A stretch of 39,626 bases of DNA, taken from NCBI GenBank assembly GCA_946885605.1, contig CAMPGR010000021.1:1-39626 (forward strand), given 5' to 3'. The notes beneath the pieces are model-generated. The model was not told the DNA's origin. It was given only the letters and a program-made list of their open reading frames with translations, and made no database searches. The translations under genes and the position numbers were made by a program. Positions 27,780-35,808 of the stretch are shown piece by piece (within the stretch, counting starts at the first letter, position 1; each line of letters opens with the position of its first letter). This stretch comes from an uncultured Pseudomonadota bacterium (GTDB taxonomy: Bacteria; Pseudomonadota; Gammaproteobacteria; Burkholderiales; SG8-41).

Positions 27780-28556
27780 ATGGCGAGAGTGGGCAAGACC
27801 GTCACGTATACCGCGCTACCGGGCGTTCCTTTGATCGAGCCCGGGGACGACCTCGCCGCGGTTCTCATTGCGAGTCTCAACAGCGCCGGGATCGTCCCGC
27901 AGAATCAGGACGTGTTCGTGGTGGCGCAGAAAGTGGTCTCGAAGGCCGAAGGGCGCTACCGCGATCTACGGGATGTCTCGCCTGCGCCGCGCGCGATCGA
28001 GCTGGCGGAGGCCGTTGGCAAGGATCCGCGGCTCGTCGAGGTGATTCTCTCCGAGAGCGAGCAGGTGGTGCGCTACGGCCACGGCGTTCTGATCGTCGCG
28101 CATCGCCTCGGATTCGTCATGGCGAACGCCGGTGTGGATCAGTCGAACATCCGGCATCCGGAGGACGGCGAGCGCGTTCTGCTCCTTCCGGAGAATCCCG
28201 ATGCTTCCTGCGCCGCGCTCAAGGAACGGATCGACGAGTGCTTCGGCGTCAATGTCGCTGTTCTCATCAACGACAGCTTTGGCCGCCCGTGGCGCAATGG
28301 CGTCGTCGGCGTTGCGCTCGGGGCGGCTGGCCTTCCTTCCCTTGTCAGTCTCGTCGGCACGCCGGATCTGTTCGGCCGGCCTCTGCGCATCACCGAGGTC
28401 GCCATTGCCGACGAGATCGCTTCTGCGGCATCGCTGTTGATGGGACAGGCGGCTGCCGGCCAGCCGTTCGTGCATGCGCGTGGACTCATGTGGGATGCGC
28501 CTGCGTGCAACGTGTCGGCGCTCGTGAGGGCAAAGGAACGCGACTTGTTCCGCTGA
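27780..28556 (+). CDS. cofE: Coenzyme F420-0:L-glutamate ligase
   Basis: 258 residues; adds glutamate to F420-0 using GTP. Family pattern: LPGVPLIEPGDDLAAVL, DVFVVAQKVVSKAEGR, VVRYGHGVLIVAHRLGFVMANAGVDQSN, LINDSFGRPWRNGVVGVALGAAG. It is the stand-alone form without the nitroreductase-like FbiB domain of Mycobacterium, so the saturase step that converts dehydro-F420 in actinobacteria is not encoded here. It is linked 2 bp after the F420 reductase gene and 10 bp before cofD. Confidence 0.95.
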   Translation: MARVGKTVTYTALPGVPLIEPGDDLAAVLIASLNSAGIVPQNQDVFVVAQKVVSKAEGRYRDLRDVSPAPRAIELAEAVGKDPRLVEVILSESEQVVRYGHGVLIVAHRLGFVMANAGVDQSNIRHPEDGERVLLLPENPDASCAALKERIDECFGVNVAVLINDSFGRPWRNGVVGVALGAAGLPSLVSLVGTPDLFGRPLRITEVAIADEIASAASLLMGQAAAGQPFVHARGLMWDAPACNVSALVRAKERDLFR

Positions 28557-28566
28557 AGATGACGCC

Positions 28567-29532
28567 ATGGCAGTGACGACGGGTCGGATTCTGGCATTGT
28601 GCGGCGGGGTGGGCGGCGCGAAGCTCGTGCTCGGCCTCAATGCGGTGCTGCCACCGGGTCGCCTCACGGTGATCGTCAATACGGGGGACGACTTCGAGCA
28701 TCTGGGCCTGCACGTCTCCCCCGATCTCGACACGGTGCTCTATACGCTTGCGGGATTGAGCGATCCGGCGCGTGGCTGGGGGCGATACGACGAGAGCTGG
28801 AATTTTATGGAGGCGCTGCGCGAGCTCGGGGGCGAGGCATGGTTTTCGCTCGGCGACAGGGACCTCGCGATCCACGTCGAACGCACGCGCCGTCTGCGCG
28901 GCGGAGAAACGCTCACGTCCATCATGACGGACATGGCGCGCCGGCTGCACGTCGAGGCGCACATCGTGCCGATGACCGATGATCCGGTGCGTACGCTGAT
29001 CCATACGCCGGAAGGGCCGATCCCCTTCCAGCACTACTTCGTCAAGTACGCGTGCAATCCGGTCGTAACCGGCGTCTCTTTCGCGGACGCCAACACCGCG
29101 CGGGCCAACCCGGTTTTCCTGAACGCCATCGCCGAGGGCGAACTGACCGCGATCGTGATCTGCCCGTCCAACCCCTATCTCAGCATCGACCCCATCCTTG
29201 CCGTCCCCGGCGTACGAGAGGCGCTCCGGCAGACGTCGAGCCCGGTGATTGCGGTCTCGCCGATCATTGCCGGGAAGGCGGTCAAGGGTCCCACCGCGAA
29301 GATCATGCGCGAGCTGGGGGTGAGCCCCACGACTCGCGAGATCTGCAAGCACTACGAAGGCCTTATCGATGGGCTGGTGATCGATGAGGCCGACGCGGGC
29401 GATGCCGGTTCGGTTGATGTTAAAGTCGCGGTGACGCGCACCCTTATGGAAAGCATCGAGGACAAACGGACCCTGGCGCGTGACGTGCTGGGTTTTGCGG
29501 AGCGGCTCGCTCGAGAACGGGAGAGCGCATGA
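28567..29532 (+). CDS. cofD: 2-phospho-L-lactate transferase (F420-0 synthesis)
   Basis: 321 residues; joins the activated phospho-acid (LPPG or an analogue) to FO, giving F420-0 or a variant. Clear features: LALCGGVGGAKLVLGLNAVL at the start, VIVNTGDDFEHLGLHVSPDLDTVLYTLAG, VVTGVSFADANTARANP and ICPSNPYLSIDPILAVPGVREAL. Its ATG is 10 bp after the cofE stop, and its stop overlaps cofC (ATGA). Confidence 0.95.
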   Translation: MAVTTGRILALCGGVGGAKLVLGLNAVLPPGRLTVIVNTGDDFEHLGLHVSPDLDTVLYTLAGLSDPARGWGRYDESWNFMEALRELGGEAWFSLGDRDLAIHVERTRRLRGGETLTSIMTDMARRLHVEAHIVPMTDDPVRTLIHTPEGPIPFQHYFVKYACNPVVTGVSFADANTARANPVFLNAIAEGELTAIVICPSNPYLSIDPILAVPGVREALRQTSSPVIAVSPIIAGKAVKGPTAKIMRELGVSPTTREICKHYEGLIDGLVIDEADAGDAGSVDVKVAVTRTLMESIEDKRTLARDVLGFAERLARERESA

Positions 29533-30248
29533 AGGTGCTTGATGGCGGATTGTGGGCACTTGTCCCGGTCAAGTCGTTCGGCCGGGCGAAACAGCGGCTC
29601 GTCGGGCTCCTGTCCTCCGAGGAGCGGCAGGCATTGGCCCGCGCCATGCTGGAGGATGTTTTGTCCGCGCTGGTGCGCGCGCCTTCCCTTGCCGGCGTAG
29701 CGGTGGCTACAAGCCATGTGGACGCGGCCGACATGGCGCGCGCCGCCGGTGCAGCGGTCATCGCAGACCCCGACGAAGCAGGGGAGTCGGCGGCCGTCAC
29801 GCGCGCCGCCCGCAACTTCGAGAACATGGGGCATCAGGGCATGCTGGTGATTCCGGCCGATGTGCCGTTGATCACGCCTGCGGACGTTGAAGCGGTTATC
29901 GCGGCGCATCGAGCCGCGCCAGCGCTGACGCTCGTGCCCGCAAGCGCCGACCGCGGAACCAACGCCCTGGTCTGTTCGCCGCCGTGCGTGATCCCGTTCG
30001 CCTTCGGCGAAGAAAGCTTCGACCGGCATCGGGAAGCTGCGTGGGCGCGCGGCATCGAGCCTGTGATCGTGAATGTCGAGGGGATCGGGTGCGATATCGA
30101 TCGGCCCGGCGATCTCGCGTCGTTTCTCCGGCGTCCATCAGCGACGCGCACGTATCGCTATCTCGCCGGAATCAATGCCTCGCGGCGCTTGCAGGTTACA
30201 TGCGAAAAGGCGGGCGATATGTTGTGCACCGAGCAGTCTTTGCACTGA
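29529..30248 (+). CDS. cofC: 2-phospho-L-lactate (or PEP / 3-phosphoglycerate) guanylyltransferase
   Basis: 239 residues; makes the GDP-activated three-carbon acid used by CofD. Features: LVPVKSFGRAKQRL at the N-terminus (nucleotide-binding start of the CofC/FbiD family), VIPADVPLITPADVEAVI (acidic metal site), RGTNALVCSPP and FAFGEESFDRH. CofC homologues differ in substrate: 2-phospholactate in archaea, PEP in mycobacteria, 3-phosphoglycerate in Paraburkholderia rhizoxinica. The sequence alone does not tell which. Start overlaps the cofD stop. Confidence 0.92.
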   Translation: MKVLDGGLWALVPVKSFGRAKQRLVGLLSSEERQALARAMLEDVLSALVRAPSLAGVAVATSHVDAADMARAAGAAVIADPDEAGESAAVTRAARNFENMGHQGMLVIPADVPLITPADVEAVIAAHRAAPALTLVPASADRGTNALVCSPPCVIPFAFGEESFDRHREAAWARGIEPVIVNVEGIGCDIDRPGDLASFLRRPSATRTYRYLAGINASRRLQVTCEKAGDMLCTEQSLH

Positions 30249-30254
30249 CGAGCC

Positions 30255-32609
30255 ATGCCTATCGATTTCATGGACGTAACCGAGGGCCGCCTGTCACGCA
30301 ATGAGTCGTTTGCGCTCCTCGAGTGCAACGATTTTGCGGCAATGATGCGAGCGGCCGCAGCACGGCGGGATGCGGCCCATAGCAATGTCGTGACGTACTC
30401 CCGCAAAGTGTTCATCCCCCTCACGCAGCTTTGCAGGGACGTGTGCCACTACTGCACCTTCGCCCACGCGCCGCGGAAGGGAGAGGAAGCGTACCTCACG
30501 CTCGATCAGGTCCGCGCCGTTGCGCGCGCGGGCGCGATCGCGGGCTGCAAGGAAGCGCTATTCACGCTCGGCGACAAGCCGGAACTGCGTTATCGCACAG
30601 CGCGTGAGGCGCTTCGTCATCTGGGGCACGAAACCACGCTGTCGTACCTCGCAGAAGCCGCGCGCGTGGTGCTCGACGAAAGCGGGCTCTTGCCGCACGT
30701 CAATCCCGGTGTCCTCGCAGCGTCCGACATTGCCGCGCTGCGCAGGGTTTCGGTTTCCGCGGGGCTCATGCTGGAGAGCGCATCCGACCGTCTGTGCGAA
30801 CGAGGGGGACCGCACTTCGGCTCGCCCGACAAGCGGCCCGCGGTTCGCCTCGAGACCCTGCGGCTTGCCGGCGAAGCTCGCGTGCCGTTCACAACGGGGC
30901 TGCTGATAGGTATCGGCGAGACGCGGGCCGAGCGCCTCGAAGCGCTGCTCGAGCTTCGGGACCTCCACGACCGGTACGGCCACATCCAGGAAGTGATCAT
31001 TCAGAACTTCCGCCCGAAGCCGGGAACGCGAATGGCGAATGTGCCCGCGCCTACGCTCGAGGAACACCTGTGGACGATCGCGGCGGCCCGCTTGATCTTC
31101 GACCCGGAGATGAACGTCCAGGCGCCGCCCAATCTGAGCCCCGAATCGCTGCCTCAACTCATCGCCGCCGGCATCAACGATTGGGGCGGCGTGTCGCCGC
31201 TGACACCGGATCACGTCAATCCCGAAGCGCCTTGGCCGCACCTCGATGCCCTTGCACGCGTCACCGCTGATTGCGGTAAAGAACTGGTCGAGCGACTCGC
31301 GATTTATCCGCGCTACGCACGCGAGATGCAGCGCTGGGTGGACCCGGTGTTGCACAGGACGCTGCTCGATCGCATCGACAGCGACGGTTATCCCCGCACG
31401 GACGGCTGGTCGCCGGGAAGGAAGGATATCGTTCCCGAGGCGGATTGCGTGTGTGCCCGTGCTGCTGCAGTGTCGCCGTACAGCGAAGTCGGAGGGATCC
31501 TGAAAAGAGCGAAACGCGGCGAAACGCTGCGGGAGGAGGACGTCGTCCGGCTCTTTCACGCGCGCGGATCCGAGTTCTCCGCCGTTTGCCGTGCCGCCGA
31601 CGAATTGAGGCGCGAGATGAACGGCGACATCGTGAGCTATGTCGTCAATCGCAACATCAACTACACCAACATCTGCGGCTATCGCTGCCAGTTCTGCGCC
31701 TTCGCCAAAGGCCGGACGAGCGAAAACCTGCGCGGCAAGCCCTACAATCTGCCGCTCGAAGAGATTCAGTGCCGGGTGCGCGAGGCGTGGGACCGCGGTG
31801 CCACCGAAGTATGCATGCAGGGCGGCATCCACCCCGACTACACAGGGCGCACGTACCTCGACATTTGTCGCGTCGCGAAAGCAGCGGCTCCGGCGATTCA
31901 TGTGCATGCCTTCTCGCCGCTCGAAGTGTGGCAAGGCGCGTGCACGCTCGGTATTTCGCTTGCGGAGTTCCTGGCCGAATTGAAACGCGCTGGCCTCGGA
32001 ACGCTCCCCGGAACGGCCGCCGAGATCCTCGATGACGAAGTGCGGGCGACCTTGTGTCCCGACAAGATCAAGACCGGTGAATGGCTCGAAGTCATGAGAA
32101 CCGCGCATCGAGCGGGGTTGCGCGCGACGGCGACCATCATGTTCGGCCACATGGAAGGCCTTGCGCACTGGGCGCGCCACCTGCTGCGCGTTCGCGCGCT
32201 GCAGGCGGAGACCGGTGGCTTCACCGAATTCGTGCCGCTGCCGTTCGTGCACATGGAGGCGCCGATTTATCGCAAGGGCAGGGCGCGCCGAGGCCCCACC
32301 TATCGCGAGTGCGTTCTCATGCACGCGGTCGCACGCCTCGCGCTGCACCCCCTCATCGCCAACATTCAAGCGTCCTGGGTGAAGCTCGGTCCGGAAGGCG
32401 TGCGCACCTGCCTCGATGCGGGCGTGAACGACCTCGGCGGAACGCTCATGAACGAATCGATTTCGCGGGCGGCGGGCGCCGGGCACGGGCAGGAGATGAC
32501 GCCCGCCACGATGCAGATGCTGATCCGTTCGGTTGGGCGGCACCCGCGCGAGCGCACTACCCTTTACGCCGCCAGCACGCGCGCCGCATGCGAGGCAACG
32601 GTTTGTTGA
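30255..32609 (+). CDS. fbiC: FO synthase, CofG-CofH fusion (radical SAM)
   Basis: 784 residues; makes the deazaflavin FO from tyrosine and 5-amino-6-ribitylaminouracil. Two radical-SAM modules: CofG-like with CRDVCHYC (C60, C64, C67), then CofH-like with CGYRCQFC (C473, C477, C480). The join is around residues 390-450. CofG and CofH are separate in many archaea and cyanobacteria, and fused as FbiC in actinobacteria. A fused form here fits lateral transfer of F420 genes into Proteobacteria. The ATG at 30255 is 6 bp after the cofC stop. It ends the F420 operon; 64 bp with no clear terminator follow. Confidence 0.95.
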   Translation: MPIDFMDVTEGRLSRNESFALLECNDFAAMMRAAAARRDAAHSNVVTYSRKVFIPLTQLCRDVCHYCTFAHAPRKGEEAYLTLDQVRAVARAGAIAGCKEALFTLGDKPELRYRTAREALRHLGHETTLSYLAEAARVVLDESGLLPHVNPGVLAASDIAALRRVSVSAGLMLESASDRLCERGGPHFGSPDKRPAVRLETLRLAGEARVPFTTGLLIGIGETRAERLEALLELRDLHDRYGHIQEVIIQNFRPKPGTRMANVPAPTLEEHLWTIAAARLIFDPEMNVQAPPNLSPESLPQLIAAGINDWGGVSPLTPDHVNPEAPWPHLDALARVTADCGKELVERLAIYPRYAREMQRWVDPVLHRTLLDRIDSDGYPRTDGWSPGRKDIVPEADCVCARAAAVSPYSEVGGILKRAKRGETLREEDVVRLFHARGSEFSAVCRAADELRREMNGDIVSYVVNRNINYTNICGYRCQFCAFAKGRTSENLRGKPYNLPLEEIQCRVREAWDRGATEVCMQGGIHPDYTGRTYLDICRVAKAAAPAIHVHAFSPLEVWQGACTLGISLAEFLAELKRAGLGTLPGTAAEILDDEVRATLCPDKIKTGEWLEVMRTAHRAGLRATATIMFGHMEGLAHWARHLLRVRALQAETGGFTEFVPLPFVHMEAPIYRKGRARRGPTYRECVLMHAVARLALHPLIANIQASWVKLGPEGVRTCLDAGVNDLGGTLMNESISRAAGAGHGQEMTPATMQMLIRSVGRHPRERTTLYAASTRAACEATVC

Positions 32610-32673
32610 GCGACCCGTTCACGGATAAACGACAGTTGCAGCCCCTGCATCCTGTCGAGATTCCGGGTGAAGC

Positions 32674-33315
32674 ATGACCCACCTCACGTTGATTCGCCAC
32701 GGCGAGACGCTGTGGAACCGCGAGCGCCGCATGCAGGGACAGACGGATACGCTGCTGTCCGATACCGGCCGCGTGCAGGCGGCGGCCCTCGGTGAGCGCC
32801 TCGCCTGCAGCGCGCTCGCCGCGCTCTACAGCAGTGATCTCATGCGCGCGCGCGACACGGCGCACGCGATCGCGAAGCGCACCGGCCACGACATCGTCAC
32901 CGATCCGCGGCTGCGCGAACGCCGCTTCGGGATTTTCGAAGGCCTCACCTATACCGAGATGGGCGAGCGCCACCCGCAGGAGTGGCAACGCTTTCAGAGC
33001 CGAGATCCCGATTACGCGATTCCGGGCGGCGAGTGCGCGCGCGAGTTCCATACGCGCTGCCTCGCGTGCCTCACCGAGATCGCGGAGCGCCACGAAGGCG
33101 GCCAAGTGGTGGTCGTGACCCACGGGCTCGTGCTCGACGCGCTCTATCGCACGGCGCACGGCCTCACGCTCGATATCCCGCGCCCGGTGCCGCTGCTCAA
33201 TGCGAGCCTCAACGGCTTCGGTTATCGCGAGCGCGTGTGGCGCATGAGCTTCTGGGGCGACGTCGCTCATCTCGAAACGGTCGCCGTCACTCGCTTCGAA
33301 GGCCGCAACGTCTAG
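32674..33315 (+). CDS. Histidine phosphatase family protein (phosphoglycerate mutase-like)
   Basis: 213 residues with the catalytic LIRHGETLWNRERRMQGQTD (H9 phospho-acceptor), the second basic cluster ERRFGIFEGLTYTEM and VVVTHGLVLDAL (second catalytic His). It belongs to the GpmB/CobC-like group of small phosphatases acting on sugar phosphates, alpha-ribazole phosphate or similar. It follows fbiC on the same strand but with its own ribosome site, so a role in F420 or riboflavin intermediates is possible but unproven. It may be a housekeeping gene next to the island. Confidence 0.88.
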   Translation: MTHLTLIRHGETLWNRERRMQGQTDTLLSDTGRVQAAALGERLACSALAALYSSDLMRARDTAHAIAKRTGHDIVTDPRLRERRFGIFEGLTYTEMGERHPQEWQRFQSRDPDYAIPGGECAREFHTRCLACLTEIAERHEGGQVVVVTHGLVLDALYRTAHGLTLDIPRPVPLLNASLNGFGYRERVWRMSFWGDVAHLETVAVTRFEGRNV

Positions 33316-33324
33316 CTCCGCCCG

Positions 33325-33957
33325 ATGGCCGAACCGGAGGCCGTAATACTTGTCCATGGGTTGTGGGTGCATGGCGCAGTGATGTCGCTCATGAGGCGGC
33401 GCATTGCGCGCTGCGGCTACCGCGCCCGCTGCTACTCCTATCCAACGATGCAGTTCACACTCAGCGAGAATGCCGAGCGCCTCGCGCAGTATTGTCGCGG
33501 CATCGCGGCGCCGAGGCTGCACTTCGTCGGCCACAGCATGGGCGGGCTCGTGGTGCTGCGCATGCTGGAGACGCCTCGGCCTTTCACGACCGGCCGCGTG
33601 GTGCTCGCCGGCACGCCGTATGACGGCAGCTACGCGGCACGCCGTCTCATGCGTTTCTCCGGCGGGCGCAAGCTTCTCGGCTGTTGCCTCCCTGAATGGC
33701 TCGGCCGTGAGCGGCACGAGCCGCCGGCGCAGCGCGACATCGGGGTTATCGCCGGGCGTGTGGGCATCGGGCTCGGGCGTCTCGTCGCACCGGAAATGAC
33801 GTGGCCGAATGACGGCGTCGTCGCCGTGTCAGAGACCAAGTTTCCCGAGATGCGCGATCACATCGTGCTCGATGTCAATCACACCGGCATGCTGCTTTCG
33901 CGACGCGTCGTGGAGCAGGCTTGCGCCTTTCTCCGCAACGGCGCGTTTGTGCACTGA
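33325..33957 (+). CDS. Alpha/beta-hydrolase fold protein (lipase/esterase-like)
   Basis: 210 residues; opens with VILVHGLWVHG (oxyanion HG motif) and has the nucleophile elbow LHFVGHSMGGLVVL (Ser in GHSMG). A later NDGVVAVSETK and VNHTGML provide candidate acid and histidine. No signal peptide. It resembles the PGAP1/LipA-like cytoplasmic esterases often found next to housekeeping genes. The substrate is unknown. Its stop shares one base with the next start (TGATG). Confidence 0.8.
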   Translation: MAEPEAVILVHGLWVHGAVMSLMRRRIARCGYRARCYSYPTMQFTLSENAERLAQYCRGIAAPRLHFVGHSMGGLVVLRMLETPRPFTTGRVVLAGTPYDGSYAARRLMRFSGGRKLLGCCLPEWLGRERHEPPAQRDIGVIAGRVGIGLGRLVAPEMTWPNDGVVAVSETKFPEMRDHIVLDVNHTGMLLSRRVVEQACAFLRNGAFVH

Positions 33958-35015
33958 TGCGCTGTCTGTTCCGTAGGGTCGCGCCGGCCCTGCTCGTCAT
34001 GACGGCCGGCTGCAGCAACTTTGGCTACTACATGCAGTCGGTGAGCGGCCAGCTCGACATCTGGCGGCGCGAGCGCCTCATCGAGGAGGTGATCCAAAAG
34101 CCGGAAACGCCCGCGACACTCAAGGAGAAACTCGGGACGGTCATGCAGATCCGGCGCTTCGCGGCGAGCGAGCTCGGGCTGCCACTCGACGGGAGCTATT
34201 CGCGTTACGCCGATCTCGACCGCCCGTACGTCGTGTGGAATGTCTTTGCCACGCCCGAGTTTTCGCTGAAGCCGATGCGATGGTGCTTTGCCTTCGCCGG
34301 CTGCGTCAGTTACCGCGGATATTTCTCTCGAGACGCGGCGGAGCGCTTCGCCGCAAGCGTGGCGGCCGAGGACAATCGCGACGTGTACGTAGGCGGCGTC
34401 CCGGCCTATTCGACGCTCGGCTGGTTTGCCGACCCCGTTCTGAACACCTTCATCCACTATCCCGAATACCGCATCGCCCAACTGATGTTCCACGAGCTTG
34501 CGCACCGCCGCGTGTATGCCAAGAACGACTCCGTCTTCAATGAATCGTTTGCCGTCGTGGTGGAGCAGGTCGGCGTGGAACGCTGGCTTGAGCGTTACGG
34601 CACGGACGAGGAGCGGGCGCGGCATGCGCGGGAGCAGACGTATCGCGACGACTTCTTGAAGCTCGTGCAAGCCTACCATCGCCGCCTCTCCGAACTCTAC
34701 GGTGAGGACGACGTCTCCGCCGCAGAGATGCGCAAGCGCAAGGAGCGCATCATCACGAAGATGATGGATGATTACGCGCGGTTGAAAGAGCGCTGGGGCG
34801 GTTTCGCCGGATACGATCAGTGGTTTTCGCGCCGGCCCAACAATGCGCAGATCGCGTCAATTGCGATCTATACGCGGCTTGTGCCCGGATTCCGCGCGCT
34901 GCTTGGCCGCCATGGCGGCGATCTTCCGCGCTTCTACGACGCAGTCAAGGCGCTTGCCGACCTGTCGAAGGAAGAGCGCAAGGCCGCGCTCGAGCGCCTC
35001 GCCGCCGGCTCTTGA
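33957..35015 (+). CDS. Putative aminopeptidase lipoprotein (PF10023-like zinc metallopeptidase)
   Basis: 352 residues. The N-terminus MRCLFRRVAPALLVMTAGCS is a lipoprotein signal with a lipobox ending at C19. The zinc motif HELAH is at 179-183 (LMFHELAHRRVYAKND), followed by NESFAVVVE with a probable third ligand E196. This family is annotated as putative aminopeptidase and is common in Beta/Gammaproteobacteria. The ATG at 33957 overlaps the previous stop by one base; a longer start at 33921 would overlap the esterase gene and spoil the lipoprotein signal. Confidence 0.85.
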   Translation: MRCLFRRVAPALLVMTAGCSNFGYYMQSVSGQLDIWRRERLIEEVIQKPETPATLKEKLGTVMQIRRFAASELGLPLDGSYSRYADLDRPYVVWNVFATPEFSLKPMRWCFAFAGCVSYRGYFSRDAAERFAASVAAEDNRDVYVGGVPAYSTLGWFADPVLNTFIHYPEYRIAQLMFHELAHRRVYAKNDSVFNESFAVVVEQVGVERWLERYGTDEERARHAREQTYRDDFLKLVQAYHRRLSELYGEDDVSAAEMRKRKERIITKMMDDYARLKERWGGFAGYDQWFSRRPNNAQIASIAIYTRLVPGFRALLGRHGGDLPRFYDAVKALADLSKEERKAALERLAAGS

Positions 35016-35031
35016 GGAGCGGCGCCGAGAT

Positions 35032-35037
35032 TATAAT
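35032..35037 (+). promoter_or_regulatory. Candidate -10 hexamer (TATAAT) of the PEBP gene
   Basis: A perfect TATAAT in the 48-bp gap before the PEBP-like gene. The nearest -35-like hexamer, TTGAGG (35012-35017), is only 14 bp away, shorter than usual, so promoter assignment is tentative. Confidence 0.3.
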
Positions 35038-35063
35038 TTCCGCGTTTAGCAACGGAGGCACCT

Positions 35064-35693
35064 ATGCAATTTGCCAGCGCGAGCTTCGGTCACAACTATC
35101 CCATACCGTCCGAATACGCGTTCTGCGCGCCCGATCGCAAGACGCGCGTCAAGCTTTCCCAGAACTGCAACCCGCATCTCACCTGGAGCCAGCTGCCGGC
35201 GGGGACCAAATCCTTGGCCCTCATCTGCCGCGATTACGATGTCCCGAGCAAGCCGGACGACGTCAACCAGGACGGGCGCACCATACCGGCATCGCTGCCG
35301 CGCGTCGATTTCTACCATTGGGTGCTCGTCGACATCGACCCGCAGTGGGGCATGATCAAGGCCGGAGAGTTTTCAAGCGGGGTCACGCCACGCGGCAAGC
35401 CGGGGCCCGAGGGGCCGCGCGCCACGCGCCAGGGGATCAACGACTATACGATGTGGTTTGCAAACGACAAGGACATGTCCGGAAATTACTTCGGATACGA
35501 CGGCCCGTGCCCGCCGTGGAACGACACCATCCCGCATCACTACGTGTTCACGCTTTATGCGCTGGACGTCGAGAAGTGCCCCGTGAGTGGCATCTTCAAG
35601 GCACAGGACGTGCTTGCAGCGATAGAGGGCCATGTGCTCGACAAGGCGGCTTTCACCGGCGTCTACAGTCTCAACCCGAACGTGCGCGTTTGA
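35064..35693 (+). CDS. YbhB/YbcL-type PEBP (Raf kinase inhibitor-like) protein
   Basis: 209 residues of the phosphatidylethanolamine-binding fold. Visible signature: HLTWSQLPAGTKSLALICRDYDVPSK, VDFYHWVLVDIDPQW, YFGYDGPCPPWNDTIPHHYVFTLYALD (the GPxPP and H-Y-x-F-x-x-Y-A-L motifs). Cytoplasmic, since there is no signal peptide. The function of bacterial members is poorly known. Ribosome site GGAGG 5 bp before the ATG. A strong terminator follows, so it is probably a single-gene unit. Confidence 0.9.
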   Translation: MQFASASFGHNYPIPSEYAFCAPDRKTRVKLSQNCNPHLTWSQLPAGTKSLALICRDYDVPSKPDDVNQDGRTIPASLPRVDFYHWVLVDIDPQWGMIKAGEFSSGVTPRGKPGPEGPRATRQGINDYTMWFANDKDMSGNYFGYDGPCPPWNDTIPHHYVFTLYALDVEKCPVSGIFKAQDVLAAIEGHVLDKAAFTGVYSLNPNVRV

Positions 35694-35712
35694 GCTTCGC
35701 TTGCGCCAAGAG

Positions 35713-35736
35713 GGCCGGCGCTGTCCGGCCTTTTTT
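35713..35736 (+). terminator. Rho-independent terminator after the PEBP gene
   Basis: GGCCGG (35713-35718) and CCGGCC (35725-35730) with a 6-nt loop, followed by six T (35731-35736). It lies 20 bp after the PEBP stop. Clear terminator shape. Confidence 0.9.
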
Positions 35737-35742
35737 GTTGGG

Positions 35743-35798
35743 TAGGGGACAGACCACTAAGGTCTTCGGCCTGACCGCCCTTAGTGGTCTGTCCCCTA
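35743..35798. repeat. Perfect 20-bp inverted repeat upstream of hrpA (REP-like)
   Basis: TAGGGGACAGACCACTAAGG (35743-35762) and its exact reverse complement (35779-35798) flank a 16-nt loop. TTTTTAG follows directly. The core GGGGACAGACCAC / GTGGTCTGTCCCC is, from memory, a common dispersed palindrome in Betaproteobacteria. It begins 7 bp after the T-run of the terminator and ends 11 bp before hrpA, so it also forms part of the hrpA leader region. Confidence 0.85.
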
Positions 35799-35808
35799 TT
35801 TTTAGTTA

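Noticed and set aside
30558..32543. 661-codon open frame on the minus strand.
   Set aside because: Shadow of FbiC, whose two radical-SAM motifs fix the coding strand.
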